Below are positions 45,291 to 52,891 of a stretch of DNA of 64,000 bases, piece after piece. How positions within the stretch are numbered: the first letter of the stretch is position 1; every line of letters begins with the position of its first letter. The notes beneath the pieces were generated by a model. The model did not search any database and was not told where the DNA came from. It saw only the letters and a list, made by a program, of their open reading frames with translations. The translations under genes and the position numbers were made by a program. The DNA is from Clostridia bacterium (GTDB lineage: Bacteria; Bacillota; Peptococcia; DRI-13; SM3-B62), in the NCBI GenBank assembly GCA_018432615.1, contig JAHDSQ010000017.1, positions 1-64,000 of the forward strand. The letters are read 5' to 3'.

Positions 45291-46496
45291 ATGAGACGGG
45301 GTGAATTATTGGAAACGAGATTTAATGGGTTGTGGATTCTTTTGTTACTGACAGCGGGATTATTTTGCCTTCTCTATCTTTGGTTTGCGATTTTCCCGGG
45401 GCAAGTAGCCCCTGAAACGTTCCAATATTTCAGTGAGAAACAGGTTAATGCGGGAAGGGATTACCAACGCTTGCCGCGGATTATTTCTATTCTTGGCTTT
45501 ATCCTGCAAATAGGGGTGCTTATTTGGTTTGCCTTTGGCAAAGAGAAAAACGGTATCGACGGTGGAGCGAGGAGTCCTTTGGGGTATGTCGTGCTGTTAT
45601 GGCTTGTGCTTAGATTAGCGGACTTGCCTTTTCAGTATTTTAGGGGTTATTACTGGCAAAAAAAGTGGGGGTTTTCAACTCAGTCGCTTTTTGCGTGGTG
45701 GAAGGACTATTTTTTAGAAGCAGGAATTGAGTTGGTCCTGTTTGCGGCAGGTTTGCTGATTCTATATTTTGTAATCGGACATTGGTCAAAAACTTGGTGG
45801 ATAATTATAACAGGCTTGTTTGCCTTGTGGCTTCTAATCCAGACTTACCTGTGGCCTGTTGCGATTTCGCCTCTTTTTAATGAATTTACACGCGTTGATG
45901 ATCCGGCCATTACCGAAATGGTGGGAGAGTTAGCTGAAAGAGCGGGCATAGAGGTAGACGAGGTTCTCATGATGGACGCGGGGCGCCGTACCACTAAGGC
46001 GAATGCTTACTTCACCGGTTTGGGAAGAACAAAGCGGATCGTATTGTATGATACCCTTTTGCAAAACTATCCTCCCAAACAGGTTAAGGCAGTTGTCGCC
46101 CATGAAATGGGGCATTGGAAACTGGGGCACATTGCTAAAGGGGTAGGACTTGGCATCTTAGGAAGTTTTATTCTTTGGTGGTTGGCCGGGATCATGTTAA
46201 GCAGGACGATTCCGTTTGGTTTTAGGTACGGACCGGAAGTTATGGGGATGGTTGTGCTGTTCATATTACTGAGTTCATTTATTAGTAGTCCACTGCAAAA
46301 CGGGATATCCCGTCACATGGAAAGAGAAGCCGATAGGTTTGCGATAATGCTTACGGAAGATGTCCAATCGTCGGTGGATTTACAGGTAAACATATCCCGG
46401 AAAAACCTATCCGACCTTGCGCCGGCACCTTTTATCGAATGGTTTGGTTACTCCCATCCGTCGGCGGTAAAAAGAATAGAGCAGATGAATTATTAG
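45291..46496 (+). CDS. M48-family membrane metalloprotease (Ste24/CAAX protease 1-like)
   Basis: About 401 aa. Several hydrophobic helices lead to the zinc motif HEMGH, with the third ligand Glu in HMEREADRF, the Ste24/HtpX arrangement. The length and the LPFQYFRGYYWQKKWGFS region favour the Ste24-like group over HtpX. Expected role: membrane protein quality control or peptide processing. The reading frame is open back to TTG 45249, but that would place the parS palindrome inside the gene. ATG 45291 (AAGG upstream) or TTG 45309 (GGGGTGA upstream) is likelier. Confidence 0.85.
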   Translation: MRRGELLETRFNGLWILLLLTAGLFCLLYLWFAIFPGQVAPETFQYFSEKQVNAGRDYQRLPRIISILGFILQIGVLIWFAFGKEKNGIDGGARSPLGYVVLLWLVLRLADLPFQYFRGYYWQKKWGFSTQSLFAWWKDYFLEAGIELVLFAAGLLILYFVIGHWSKTWWIIITGLFALWLLIQTYLWPVAISPLFNEFTRVDDPAITEMVGELAERAGIEVDEVLMMDAGRRTTKANAYFTGLGRTKRIVLYDTLLQNYPPKQVKAVVAHEMGHWKLGHIAKGVGLGILGSFILWWLAGIMLSRTIPFGFRYGPEVMGMVVLFILLSSFISSPLQNGISRHMEREADRFAIMLTEDVQSSVDLQVNISRKNLSDLAPAPFIEWFGYSHPSAVKRIEQMNY

Positions 46497-46511
46497 ACAC
46501 TGAATTTATTA

Positions 46512-46583
46512 TTGACAGCATCGCTTTGACTCTAGTATAATATATATTCATATTTGACAAGCCTAGTCACCTAGTGCTATAAT
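46512..46583 (+). promoter_or_regulatory. Tandem consensus promoters of veg
   Basis: Two copies of TTGACA-18 bp-TATAAT: 46512-46517/46536-46541 and 46554-46559/46578-46583. Both hexamers are perfect in both copies. The veg gene of Bacillus subtilis is likewise known for very strong promoters. Confidence 0.85.
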
Positions 46584-46614
46584 GATATAGTAATCCTGGA
46601 AGGAAGGTGATTGG

Positions 46615-46890
46615 TTGTCTGCGAGAAGAGTTTTGGCCGATATAAAACGAGATTTAGAACCTTATGTTGGATACAAGATTAAGTTAAGAGCTAATAAAGG
46701 CAGAAAAAAAGTCATCGAAAAAACAGGTATTCTTGAAAGCACTTACCCTAATATTTTTGTAGTGCGGCTTGAAGAAAAGCAAATTGAGCGGAGAGTATCT
46801 TATAGTTACGCCGATATTTTAACGGATGCGGTTCAGCTTACCTTCTTTCGTGACGAGCAAGATATAATATTTACAGCACGAAGCTGCTAG
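46615..46890 (+). CDS. veg: Veg protein
   Basis: A 91-aa small conserved Firmicute protein that stimulates biofilm gene expression in Bacillus subtilis. ARRVLADIKRDLEPYVGYKIKLRANKGRKK (read in pieces), GILESTYPNIFVV and SYSYADILTDAVQL are diagnostic. TTG start with GGAAGGTGAT. Monocistronic: two strong promoters before and a terminator after. Confidence 0.92.
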   Translation: MSARRVLADIKRDLEPYVGYKIKLRANKGRKKVIEKTGILESTYPNIFVVRLEEKQIERRVSYSYADILTDAVQLTFFRDEQDIIFTARSC

Positions 46891-46912
46891 CACAAAGCAG
46901 CTTATTTTTTTG
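46881..46912 (+). terminator. Terminator after veg
   Basis: Stem AAGCTGC/GCAGCTT with loop TAGCACAAA and a T7 run. It begins inside the last codons of veg. Confidence 0.8.
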
Positions 46913-47088
46913 CCCTTTTTTAGGGACAAAATACCATTTCCGTTTAATATTAAATAAGCGGGAAATACATCAAATGCCATAAATACCATAAGCCCAGAAA
47001 GTGGTCAAGGGCGAATTAGCAGATTTGTAGTAATAACACCAAAAAGATACAATCTTAGTATCAAATGTTATATTATAGGAGGGAGTTT

Positions 47089-48246
47089 ATGAAAGGGTCC
47101 AGAGATAAGAGAAGAAGGAAGACTCCATTATTGATGCCGGTATTGATGTTTTTTCTGTTTTTATGCATTTGTATCCCGGCCTATGCTCAGGAAGATGGAG
47201 ACAGTGGAGAGAACGCGACCGCTACCGTTATACATACCTTTCAGGTGCGAAGCATGGAAGAGAATGAGGAGACCTACGAGCTTTTAATCAATGATAACGT
47301 AGTTGTCAGATACAGAACGATGCATATGGGTTTCAGTGCCCGAGAAAGGGCTATGATAATATTAGAACGAGTTAAAAAGCTGGGCAGTACTTTGCAGAAT
47401 GCAAACATTGCGGCGGGTCAAATAAACGGAAGTCCTGTTATTATGGCAGGAGAAAATCTTTTAATAACCGTAACTGAAGCCGACTATAAGGCGAATAATT
47501 CCAGTGGCGAAGGTCTGGCCGGTGTATGGTTGAATAATATCCGCAAAACGCTTGAGGAGCGGGAAAAGGAAGCTTTGCAAAACGCAAACGAGGAAAGCGG
47601 GGGCAGCGGACAAGGCGGACAAGTAGGTAAACTCACAGAAGATATTATCAGAGAAACCGAAGATACCAACAGTGAACCAGGCGGGGAAGTTGAAAGAGAG
47701 ACAGAAAATGAAACCGGAAGAGAACCGGAAGCCGAGAGAGAAGAAGATGAGACGGAATATGAAACAGAAAATGAGCCAGACAAAGAACCCAAAGGAGAAA
47801 GTGAAAACGAACCCGCAGAAGAGGTAGAACAAGGGCAAGACGGGAGCATGACAGACACCACGGTTAGCTCCGAGGAAAACGAAATGTTGAGATTAATCAA
47901 TCAGGAGCGGGTAAAGGCAGGAATACCCGAATTGGCAATGGACACCGACTTGGTAGGAGTTGCCCGCCTTAAATCCCAGGATATGATAAACAATAACTAT
48001 TTTGCTCACACCTCACCGACGTATGGTGACCCCTTTAGAATGATGAGCAGTTTTGACATTGAATATCAATATGCGGGAGAGAACTTAAGCGGCAGTCCAG
48101 ACGTGGAATTGGCACACAACTCCCTCATGAATTCGCCGGGACACAGAAAAAACATTCTTAATTCCAATTACACTCATGTTGGGATAGGTATAGTTGACGG
48201 CGGGCCGTATGGTAAGATGTTTACACAACTCTTCGTAGGCAGATGA
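47089..48246 (+). CDS. Secreted CAP-domain (SCP/YkwD-like) protein with acidic linker
   Basis: 385 aa. The N-terminus is basic, then a hydrophobic signal (LMPVLMFFLFLCICIPAYA). Residues about 30-165 have no named domain. Residues 180-255 are a low-complexity Glu-rich linker built from repeated E-x-E-x-E and ENE units. The C-terminal 120 residues are a CAP domain (MLRLINQERVKAGIPEL, YFAHTSPTYGDPF, YAGENLSG, NSPGHRKNILNSNYTHVGIG) with the conserved His and Glu. Start at ATG 47089 (AGGAGGG). YkwD-type CAP proteins are often spore or cell-wall associated; the exact activity is unknown. Confidence 0.82.
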   Translation: MKGSRDKRRRKTPLLMPVLMFFLFLCICIPAYAQEDGDSGENATATVIHTFQVRSMEENEETYELLINDNVVVRYRTMHMGFSARERAMIILERVKKLGSTLQNANIAAGQINGSPVIMAGENLLITVTEADYKANNSSGEGLAGVWLNNIRKTLEEREKEALQNANEESGGSGQGGQVGKLTEDIIRETEDTNSEPGGEVERETENETGREPEAEREEDETEYETENEPDKEPKGESENEPAEEVEQGQDGSMTDTTVSSEENEMLRLINQERVKAGIPELAMDTDLVGVARLKSQDMINNNYFAHTSPTYGDPFRMMSSFDIEYQYAGENLSGSPDVELAHNSLMNSPGHRKNILNSNYTHVGIGIVDGGPYGKMFTQLFVGR

Positions 48247-48332
48247 ACCAGGAAATATTTTAGGCACAAAATCCTCATAACGGCATATACTTAAATGAAT
48301 TAATATGCCTTAGAGAGGAGGAAGTGTAGATC

Positions 48333-49877
48333 ATGTCCATTAATGTCACCACTAGAAGGATAAAGGTGGAAAACGTTATCGGTGAAGCGGTGAAGCAGGC
48401 AAACATTATTCGCGACATTACACTACCTGTGCCGGCTAAAAAAATAGAAAGCATCGATACTCAGATTCGAGACGTGAAAAGCAAAGTTATTGAGAACAAA
48501 GTAATTGTTGAGGCGATTCTGCATAAGCAAATATATTATGTGGAGTGCGTGACCGGCGATGTGCAGGAATACACAGTACCGGACGAAAAAATTACAGAGT
48601 TTGTCCATTTGGATGGTGTTGAGCCGGGAATGGATGTCAGGACGGTCGTCGATATTGAGTATTGCGATGTCGAAGCCATTGATATGGTAGGAGACAATAA
48701 CTGCCATACCAGATTTCAACAGACTTGTATAGTAAGGATAAAAGTAAAGGTTATTGAAATGCTGGAATTTGAAGTAGTTACGGATGTCTCAGGTGTAGGT
48801 ATCATCCCGACTTATCAGACAGTCGTTATTGACAATGTCATCGGTGCCGCCTGTGAGCAATATAACCTGAGTGACAGTTTTATTGAACTACCGGATGCTG
48901 CTGTTAAGATCAAGTCTGTAGATGCTGAGATTCAGGAGACGGAAGAGACGATTTTGCCTGACAAGGTAATCATCAAAGGGAAACTTCATAAGCAGATCTA
49001 CTATGTTGTGGAGCCCGGCAGGGAAGTGAGAGAAACCCATGCGGATGTGCCATTCAGCGTTTTTGTCCATATTCCCGGAGCCAAAAAGGGAGCCATGGTA
49101 ACCACAGATGTGCGTATCGAATACATCGATAATGAGCTGGTTGTCAGAAACGGAAGAAAGTATGTCAAGGAAACTGTTGTGCTGCAGATTTGTGCAAAGG
49201 TCACGGAACCAATTACTATCTGCATTGTCACGGCGGTTGCGGGCGCAGAATATGAAACCAGGACGCTGAGTATTGAAAATGCCGTTGGAGAAGGGCGCCG
49301 TCAGGTTAACATTTTGGCGAATTTTGTTACACCAACGGAGGCGCGCAAGGTAGCCAAGGTAGATGCCGAGGTGCGAGATTTAGAAGGCAAAGCTATTCCC
49401 AACAAAGTTATCATTAAAGGAGTACTGCATAAACAAATATACTACGTTTCGGCAGTGGATGATCAGTTGCGGGAAATATCCCTTAATGAGCCGTTTACTG
49501 AATTTATTCATATTGACGGTGTTCGTGAAAACGACATGGTTGATGTCACTGCCCGTATAGAATATGTCAATGTAGAAGCGGCAGCACCGACACCTACAAC
49601 CAACTGGCGACAGACAGCAGTTTTGGAAATCATTGCGAATGTAACACAGACAGAAGAACTTACAGTTGTGGTAGCAGTGAAAGAAGCTGATTTTTGTGAG
49701 CCCGGGGAATCCTTTGACTACGTTATTCAAAAAGGAGATACTCTTATGGCGATAGCAATCAGGTTCAACAAGCCGCTTAAGGCAATACTGGAAGCGAATC
49801 CGCAAATCAAGGATCCTAATATAATTTTTGTCGGCATGACAATAAAAATACCCTGTACCATCAAAGGTATGGGATAA
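48333..49877 (+). CDS. SPOCS (DUF3794) triple-repeat protein with LysM domain
   Basis: 514 aa made of three SPOCS domains (about residues 5-150, 160-305 and 315-455), each with the phrase HKQIYYV and an ending of the type IEY-N/DVE. A C-terminal LysM domain (VIQKGDTLMAIAIRFNKPLKAI...) binds peptidoglycan. SPOCS/LysM proteins occur in sporulating Firmicutes and are thought to sit in the spore coat or cortex region. No signal peptide, which suits assembly inside the mother cell. GGAGGAAG precedes the ATG. The inverted repeat GGCATAT/ATATGCC upstream (48282-48309) is of unknown meaning. Confidence 0.88.
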   Translation: MSINVTTRRIKVENVIGEAVKQANIIRDITLPVPAKKIESIDTQIRDVKSKVIENKVIVEAILHKQIYYVECVTGDVQEYTVPDEKITEFVHLDGVEPGMDVRTVVDIEYCDVEAIDMVGDNNCHTRFQQTCIVRIKVKVIEMLEFEVVTDVSGVGIIPTYQTVVIDNVIGAACEQYNLSDSFIELPDAAVKIKSVDAEIQETEETILPDKVIIKGKLHKQIYYVVEPGREVRETHADVPFSVFVHIPGAKKGAMVTTDVRIEYIDNELVVRNGRKYVKETVVLQICAKVTEPITICIVTAVAGAEYETRTLSIENAVGEGRRQVNILANFVTPTEARKVAKVDAEVRDLEGKAIPNKVIIKGVLHKQIYYVSAVDDQLREISLNEPFTEFIHIDGVRENDMVDVTARIEYVNVEAAAPTPTTNWRQTAVLEIIANVTQTEELTVVVAVKEADFCEPGESFDYVIQKGDTLMAIAIRFNKPLKAILEANPQIKDPNIIFVGMTIKIPCTIKGMG

Positions 49878-49895
49878 ATATTTAAACATGGGGTC

Positions 49896-49939
49896 AGGCT
49901 TGAAATATTCACTTATTGTGAATTTTTCAAGCCTTTTTG
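49896..49939 (+). terminator. Terminator after the SPOCS/LysM gene
   Basis: A 17-bp stem AGGCTTGAAATATTCAC/GTGAATTTTTCAAGCCT (one mismatch), loop TTATT, T5 tail. Confidence 0.85.
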
Positions 49940-49959
49940 TTTGTTGCTCTATGAGTAAT

Positions 49960-49989
49960 GTTTAAAAAAGCCTTTCAATGTTAATACTT
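49960..49989 (+). promoter_or_regulatory. Sigma-F/sigma-G-type promoter of spoIIR
   Basis: -35 GTTTA (49960-49964), 15-bp spacer, -10 GTTAATACTT (49980-49989). The consensus as I know it is GYWTA-N15-GGNNANAMTW; only one fixed -10 position (second G) differs. It is 29 bp from the start codon of a gene known to be sigma-F controlled in Bacillus. Confidence 0.6.
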
Positions 49990-50017
49990 TTAGTAGAAAC
50001 ATGGGGAGGTATTAAGC

Positions 50018-50626
50018 GTGAAAATTAACAAGCAAATATTATCCTTTATATTAGTCGGTCTATTGTTAATGTTTCTTTTTCAATGTATCAGCATTCAAGA
50101 AAGGGTTCCTTCTTTAATTAGACTCCACATACTTGCTAACAGTGATAATGCTTATGATCAAGACATGAAGTATAGGGTGAGGGATAAGGTGGTACAGGCA
50201 GTACGAGAGGAGTTTGCCAATTCTCGCAGTTTGGAGGAGTCGCGTACGATTCTTCTTAACAAGCTGAATGTACTAGAGGATTTGGCAGAGGAAGAGTTGC
50301 GGGAACTGGGATGTACTGCCGATGTTAAAGCATATTATGGTGAATACAGATTCCCCGTTAGGTATTACAGGACATTTTCTTTGCCTGCAGGCAGGTACGA
50401 AGCGGTGAGATTAGTGATAGGAGAAGGCCAGGGGGCAAATTGGTGGTGTGTGTTGTTTCCTCCCCTATGTTTTGTTGATGGACAGACAACTGTTGAGGGT
50501 GAAGAAGAGGAGGTCTCACAACAAATAGAAGAAGCACTGAACGTGGGGAAGGAAGTCAAAATAAAGCCGGCACTTAAAGTTGTTGAATTATGGGAAAAAA
50601 TCAAGCCGGATCCTTCAGACACATGA
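50018..50626 (+). CDS. spoIIR: Stage II sporulation protein R
   Basis: A 202-aa signalling protein made in the forespore and exported, where it triggers SpoIIGA to process pro-sigma-E in the mother cell. One N-terminal hydrophobic segment (ILSFILVGLLLMFLFQC), then the family core IRLHILANSDNAYDQDMKYRVRDKVV and NWWCVLFPPLCFVD. GTG start with GGGGAGGT. The candidate sigma-F promoter upstream agrees with its known timing. Confidence 0.93.
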   Translation: MKINKQILSFILVGLLLMFLFQCISIQERVPSLIRLHILANSDNAYDQDMKYRVRDKVVQAVREEFANSRSLEESRTILLNKLNVLEDLAEEELRELGCTADVKAYYGEYRFPVRYYRTFSLPAGRYEAVRLVIGEGQGANWWCVLFPPLCFVDGQTTVEGEEEEVSQQIEEALNVGKEVKIKPALKVVELWEKIKPDPSDT

Positions 50627-50813
50627 TTATCCGGTATTTTTACCGTATCAGGCAAAGAGGAGTACACATTGTTGGTGAAAAGCAGCATTGGTATTCCTTG
50701 TTTTATTTTTTGATAGAACTTACAATAGGGTTAAAGAATGCAAGCAGAGGTTAAGGATGTATGTAAGCAGTTAATGCTGGTGGATAGATAGATGTTGTGG
50801 AGGAGGGTATGTG

Positions 50814-52208
50814 ATGTCGGATAAAAAGTCGAATGAGTCATTGCGAAGACTTCCTGCGATGCATAAGATTTTAAATGCTGAGAAGGGAAGGGAATTAACA
50901 GAACAGTACGGTCGTCAACTGGTAGTGACGGCTGTTGACGAGGTGCTTGATGAAGTAAGAAAAAGCCTCTTATCTCTTGAGAAGAAAGAAAAGACCGGTG
51001 CTTCTTTAGACATGGTGCTGGATAGAGTTGAAAATCATTTGGCGGGATTAGCTCAGACCTCCCTGAGGAGAGTAATTAACGCGACAGGAGTGCTTCTGCA
51101 TACAAATATGGGAAGAGCAGTTCTGAGCAAAAAGGCACAGGAGGCCTTACTTGTGGCTGCAAGTGGCTATACTAACCTCGAATATGACCTGGAACGGGGA
51201 GAACGGGGCTCGCGTTATGAACATGTGGAAAAGCTTTTGCTTCGTTTAACTAAAGCAGAAAGCGCATTGGTGGTAAATAACAATGCCGGTGCCGTCTTAT
51301 TGGCGATTAATACCCTTGCAAAGGGAAAAGAGGCTATAGTATCCAGAGGCGAATTGGTGGAAATAGGCGGGTCCTTTCGAGTTCCTGAGGTTATGAAACT
51401 GGGAGGAGCGAAACTGGTTGAGGTAGGGACTACGAATAGGACGCATTTGGCCGATTACAAGCAAGCGATTAGTGATGATACGGCGGCTATTCTCAAGGTT
51501 CACACCAGTAATTTCCGCATCGTAGGTTTCTCAAAGTCGGTTGAGAGAAAGGAATTGCTTGAACTTGCGCATAGTAAGGAACTTCCCTTGATTGAAGATT
51601 TAGGGAGCGGCTCGTTCTTAGATTTTTCCCAGGAGGAAGCAACCGTTTTTGAGGTGATTGCCACAGGTGTTGATGTAGTGACCTTTAGCGGTGACAAGCT
51701 TTTGGGTGGCCCGCAGGCCGGTATTTTGCTGGGGAAGAAAGAATATATTGAGGCTATGAAAAAGAATCAACTGGCAAGGGCTCTGCGTGTTGATAAATTC
51801 ACTCTTGCAGCTTTGGAAGCAACCCTTTTGGAATACTTGTCTCCGGAAAAGGCGATGGAGAACGTTCCTCTTTACAGAATGTTGAACGCCCCGGTTGAAA
51901 TGCTTCGTGAAAAGGCAGAAGCCATAGCCACGGAAGTGAATCGGGGCCGGGAAAGGATTAAGGTTATTCCTATTCCGACAAAGGCGCAAATGGGAGGAGG
52001 AAGTATTCCCGGGCAGGAGTTCCCTTCGTATGGGCTGGATATAAGCTGTGAAGGGAAAAGTCCCATGGAGTTGGAAGGGCATTTTCGCAGTCTTCCGATT
52101 CCCATTATCGGCTATATTGAGCGTGAACGATATATCATGGATTTGCGTACCGTTTTACCCGGCGAGGAAGAAGTAATCATTAACGGGATTAGACTGGCAG
52201 GTGGATGA
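50814..52208 (+). CDS. selA: L-seryl-tRNA(Sec) selenium transferase
   Basis: A 464-aa PLP enzyme that converts Ser-tRNA(Sec) to Sec-tRNA(Sec) with selenophosphate. LRRLPAMHKIL at the N-terminus, RRVINATGVLLHTNMGRA, NNNAGAVLLAINTLA, the PLP-Lys in VTFSGDKLLGGPQAG, and the C-terminal MDLRTVLPGEEE are characteristic. ATG 50814 and GTG 50811 are both behind GGAGGAGGG. selB, selD and tRNA-Sec are not in the window; they normally sit nearby. Its end overlaps the convergent L,D-transpeptidase by 20 bp. Confidence 0.93.
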   Translation: MSDKKSNESLRRLPAMHKILNAEKGRELTEQYGRQLVVTAVDEVLDEVRKSLLSLEKKEKTGASLDMVLDRVENHLAGLAQTSLRRVINATGVLLHTNMGRAVLSKKAQEALLVAASGYTNLEYDLERGERGSRYEHVEKLLLRLTKAESALVVNNNAGAVLLAINTLAKGKEAIVSRGELVEIGGSFRVPEVMKLGGAKLVEVGTTNRTHLADYKQAISDDTAAILKVHTSNFRIVGFSKSVERKELLELAHSKELPLIEDLGSGSFLDFSQEEATVFEVIATGVDVVTFSGDKLLGGPQAGILLGKKEYIEAMKKNQLARALRVDKFTLAALEATLLEYLSPEKAMENVPLYRMLNAPVEMLREKAEAIATEVNRGRERIKVIPIPTKAQMGGGSIPGQEFPSYGLDISCEGKSPMELEGHFRSLPIPIIGYIERERYIMDLRTVLPGEEEVIINGIRLAGG

Positions 52209-52713
52209 TGTCTCCCGGGAAAATCAGGTCCGGATTAATATGTGGGTTTAGTCTGATGATTTCGTTTGCGCTTGTGCCGTGCATGCGTGCTATTGACCAG
52301 AGTGTATCACCTTTTCTTACGGTATAGCTTTTTCCGCCGTGCTGTTGCCCCTGGGCTCCCCTTGAGATTTCAACGCTTGTTCCAATAGGTATGAGGGGGA
52401 AAATTCCTTCGACGTCGTTATTATACATTCTGATACATCCCAGGGATACAGCTTTACCGATAGCACTGGGGTTGTTGTTGCCATGTATGCCGTAAGAGTC
52501 ATTGTTTAGACCCATCCAACGGGTACCAAAGACAGTGCCCTTTGTAAGTATTTTTTTATTAATGATTTTCCAATTTCCGATAGGCGATGGTGTAGCGGGC
52601 TTGCCGATGGCTATTCTATAAGAGCCGTATAAGCCGTTCCCTTTGTATAAGTGCAAGTATCGGCTGTTGAGATCAATTTTTATCGACATTCCACCTGACG
52701 ACAATTTGAACAT
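52189..52713 (-). CDS. L,D-transpeptidase (YkuD) with C-terminal LysM
   Basis: 174 aa. A YkuD domain (residues about 9-120) carries the active-site pattern HGNN...SLGCIRMYNND with the catalytic Cys. A LysM repeat (YTVRKGDTLWSIARMHG...) at the C-terminus anchors it to peptidoglycan. It would make 3-3 crosslinks in cell wall or spore cortex. No signal peptide, like other short spore-type YkuD proteins. Two starts are possible: ATG 52713, or ATG 52689, which has AGGTGG just upstream. Confidence 0.88.
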   Translation of the reverse strand: MFKLSSGGMSIKIDLNSRYLHLYKGNGLYGSYRIAIGKPATPSPIGNWKIINKKILTKGTVFGTRWMGLNNDSYGIHGNNNPSAIGKAVSLGCIRMYNNDVEGIFPLIPIGTSVEISRGAQGQQHGGKSYTVRKGDTLWSIARMHGTSANEIIRLNPHINPDLIFPGDIIHLPV

Positions 52714-52776
52714 CCTTTCTGAACGATGACTAATTTATAAATGATATGCTGAATCAAAAGAGTTTAAAACCGATTG

Positions 52777-52826
52777 TTAAGGGCATGTTAAGAAATTGTT
52801 AAGAGATGCTTAATCACCTGTTAAAT
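52777..52826 (+). promoter_or_regulatory. Pho box: five TTAA repeats at 11-bp spacing
   Basis: TTAAGG, TTAAGA, TTAAGA, TTAATC and TTAAAT begin at 52777, 52788, 52799, 52810 and 52821, each exactly 11 bp apart. PhoP of Bacillus binds direct TTAACA-like repeats with this period. The last repeat is near the -35 position of a weak -10 (TATATC, 52845-52850). Confidence 0.75.
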
Positions 52827-52891
52827 TTATTGAAAAAAGAGTAGTATATCAGCGTAGGTACAAACACAAAGCACAGGCATAATGAAAGGAA

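Noticed and set aside
47461-47900. Two long minus-strand frames opposite the CAP-domain gene
   Set aside because: They are Phe- or Ser-rich mirror images of the Glu-rich purine-biased linker; no ribosome sites and no domains.
50641-50715. A 14-codon frame with GAGGAG upstream between spoIIR and selA
   Set aside because: Too short, starts TTG-TTG-GTG with no composition signal; likely chance.
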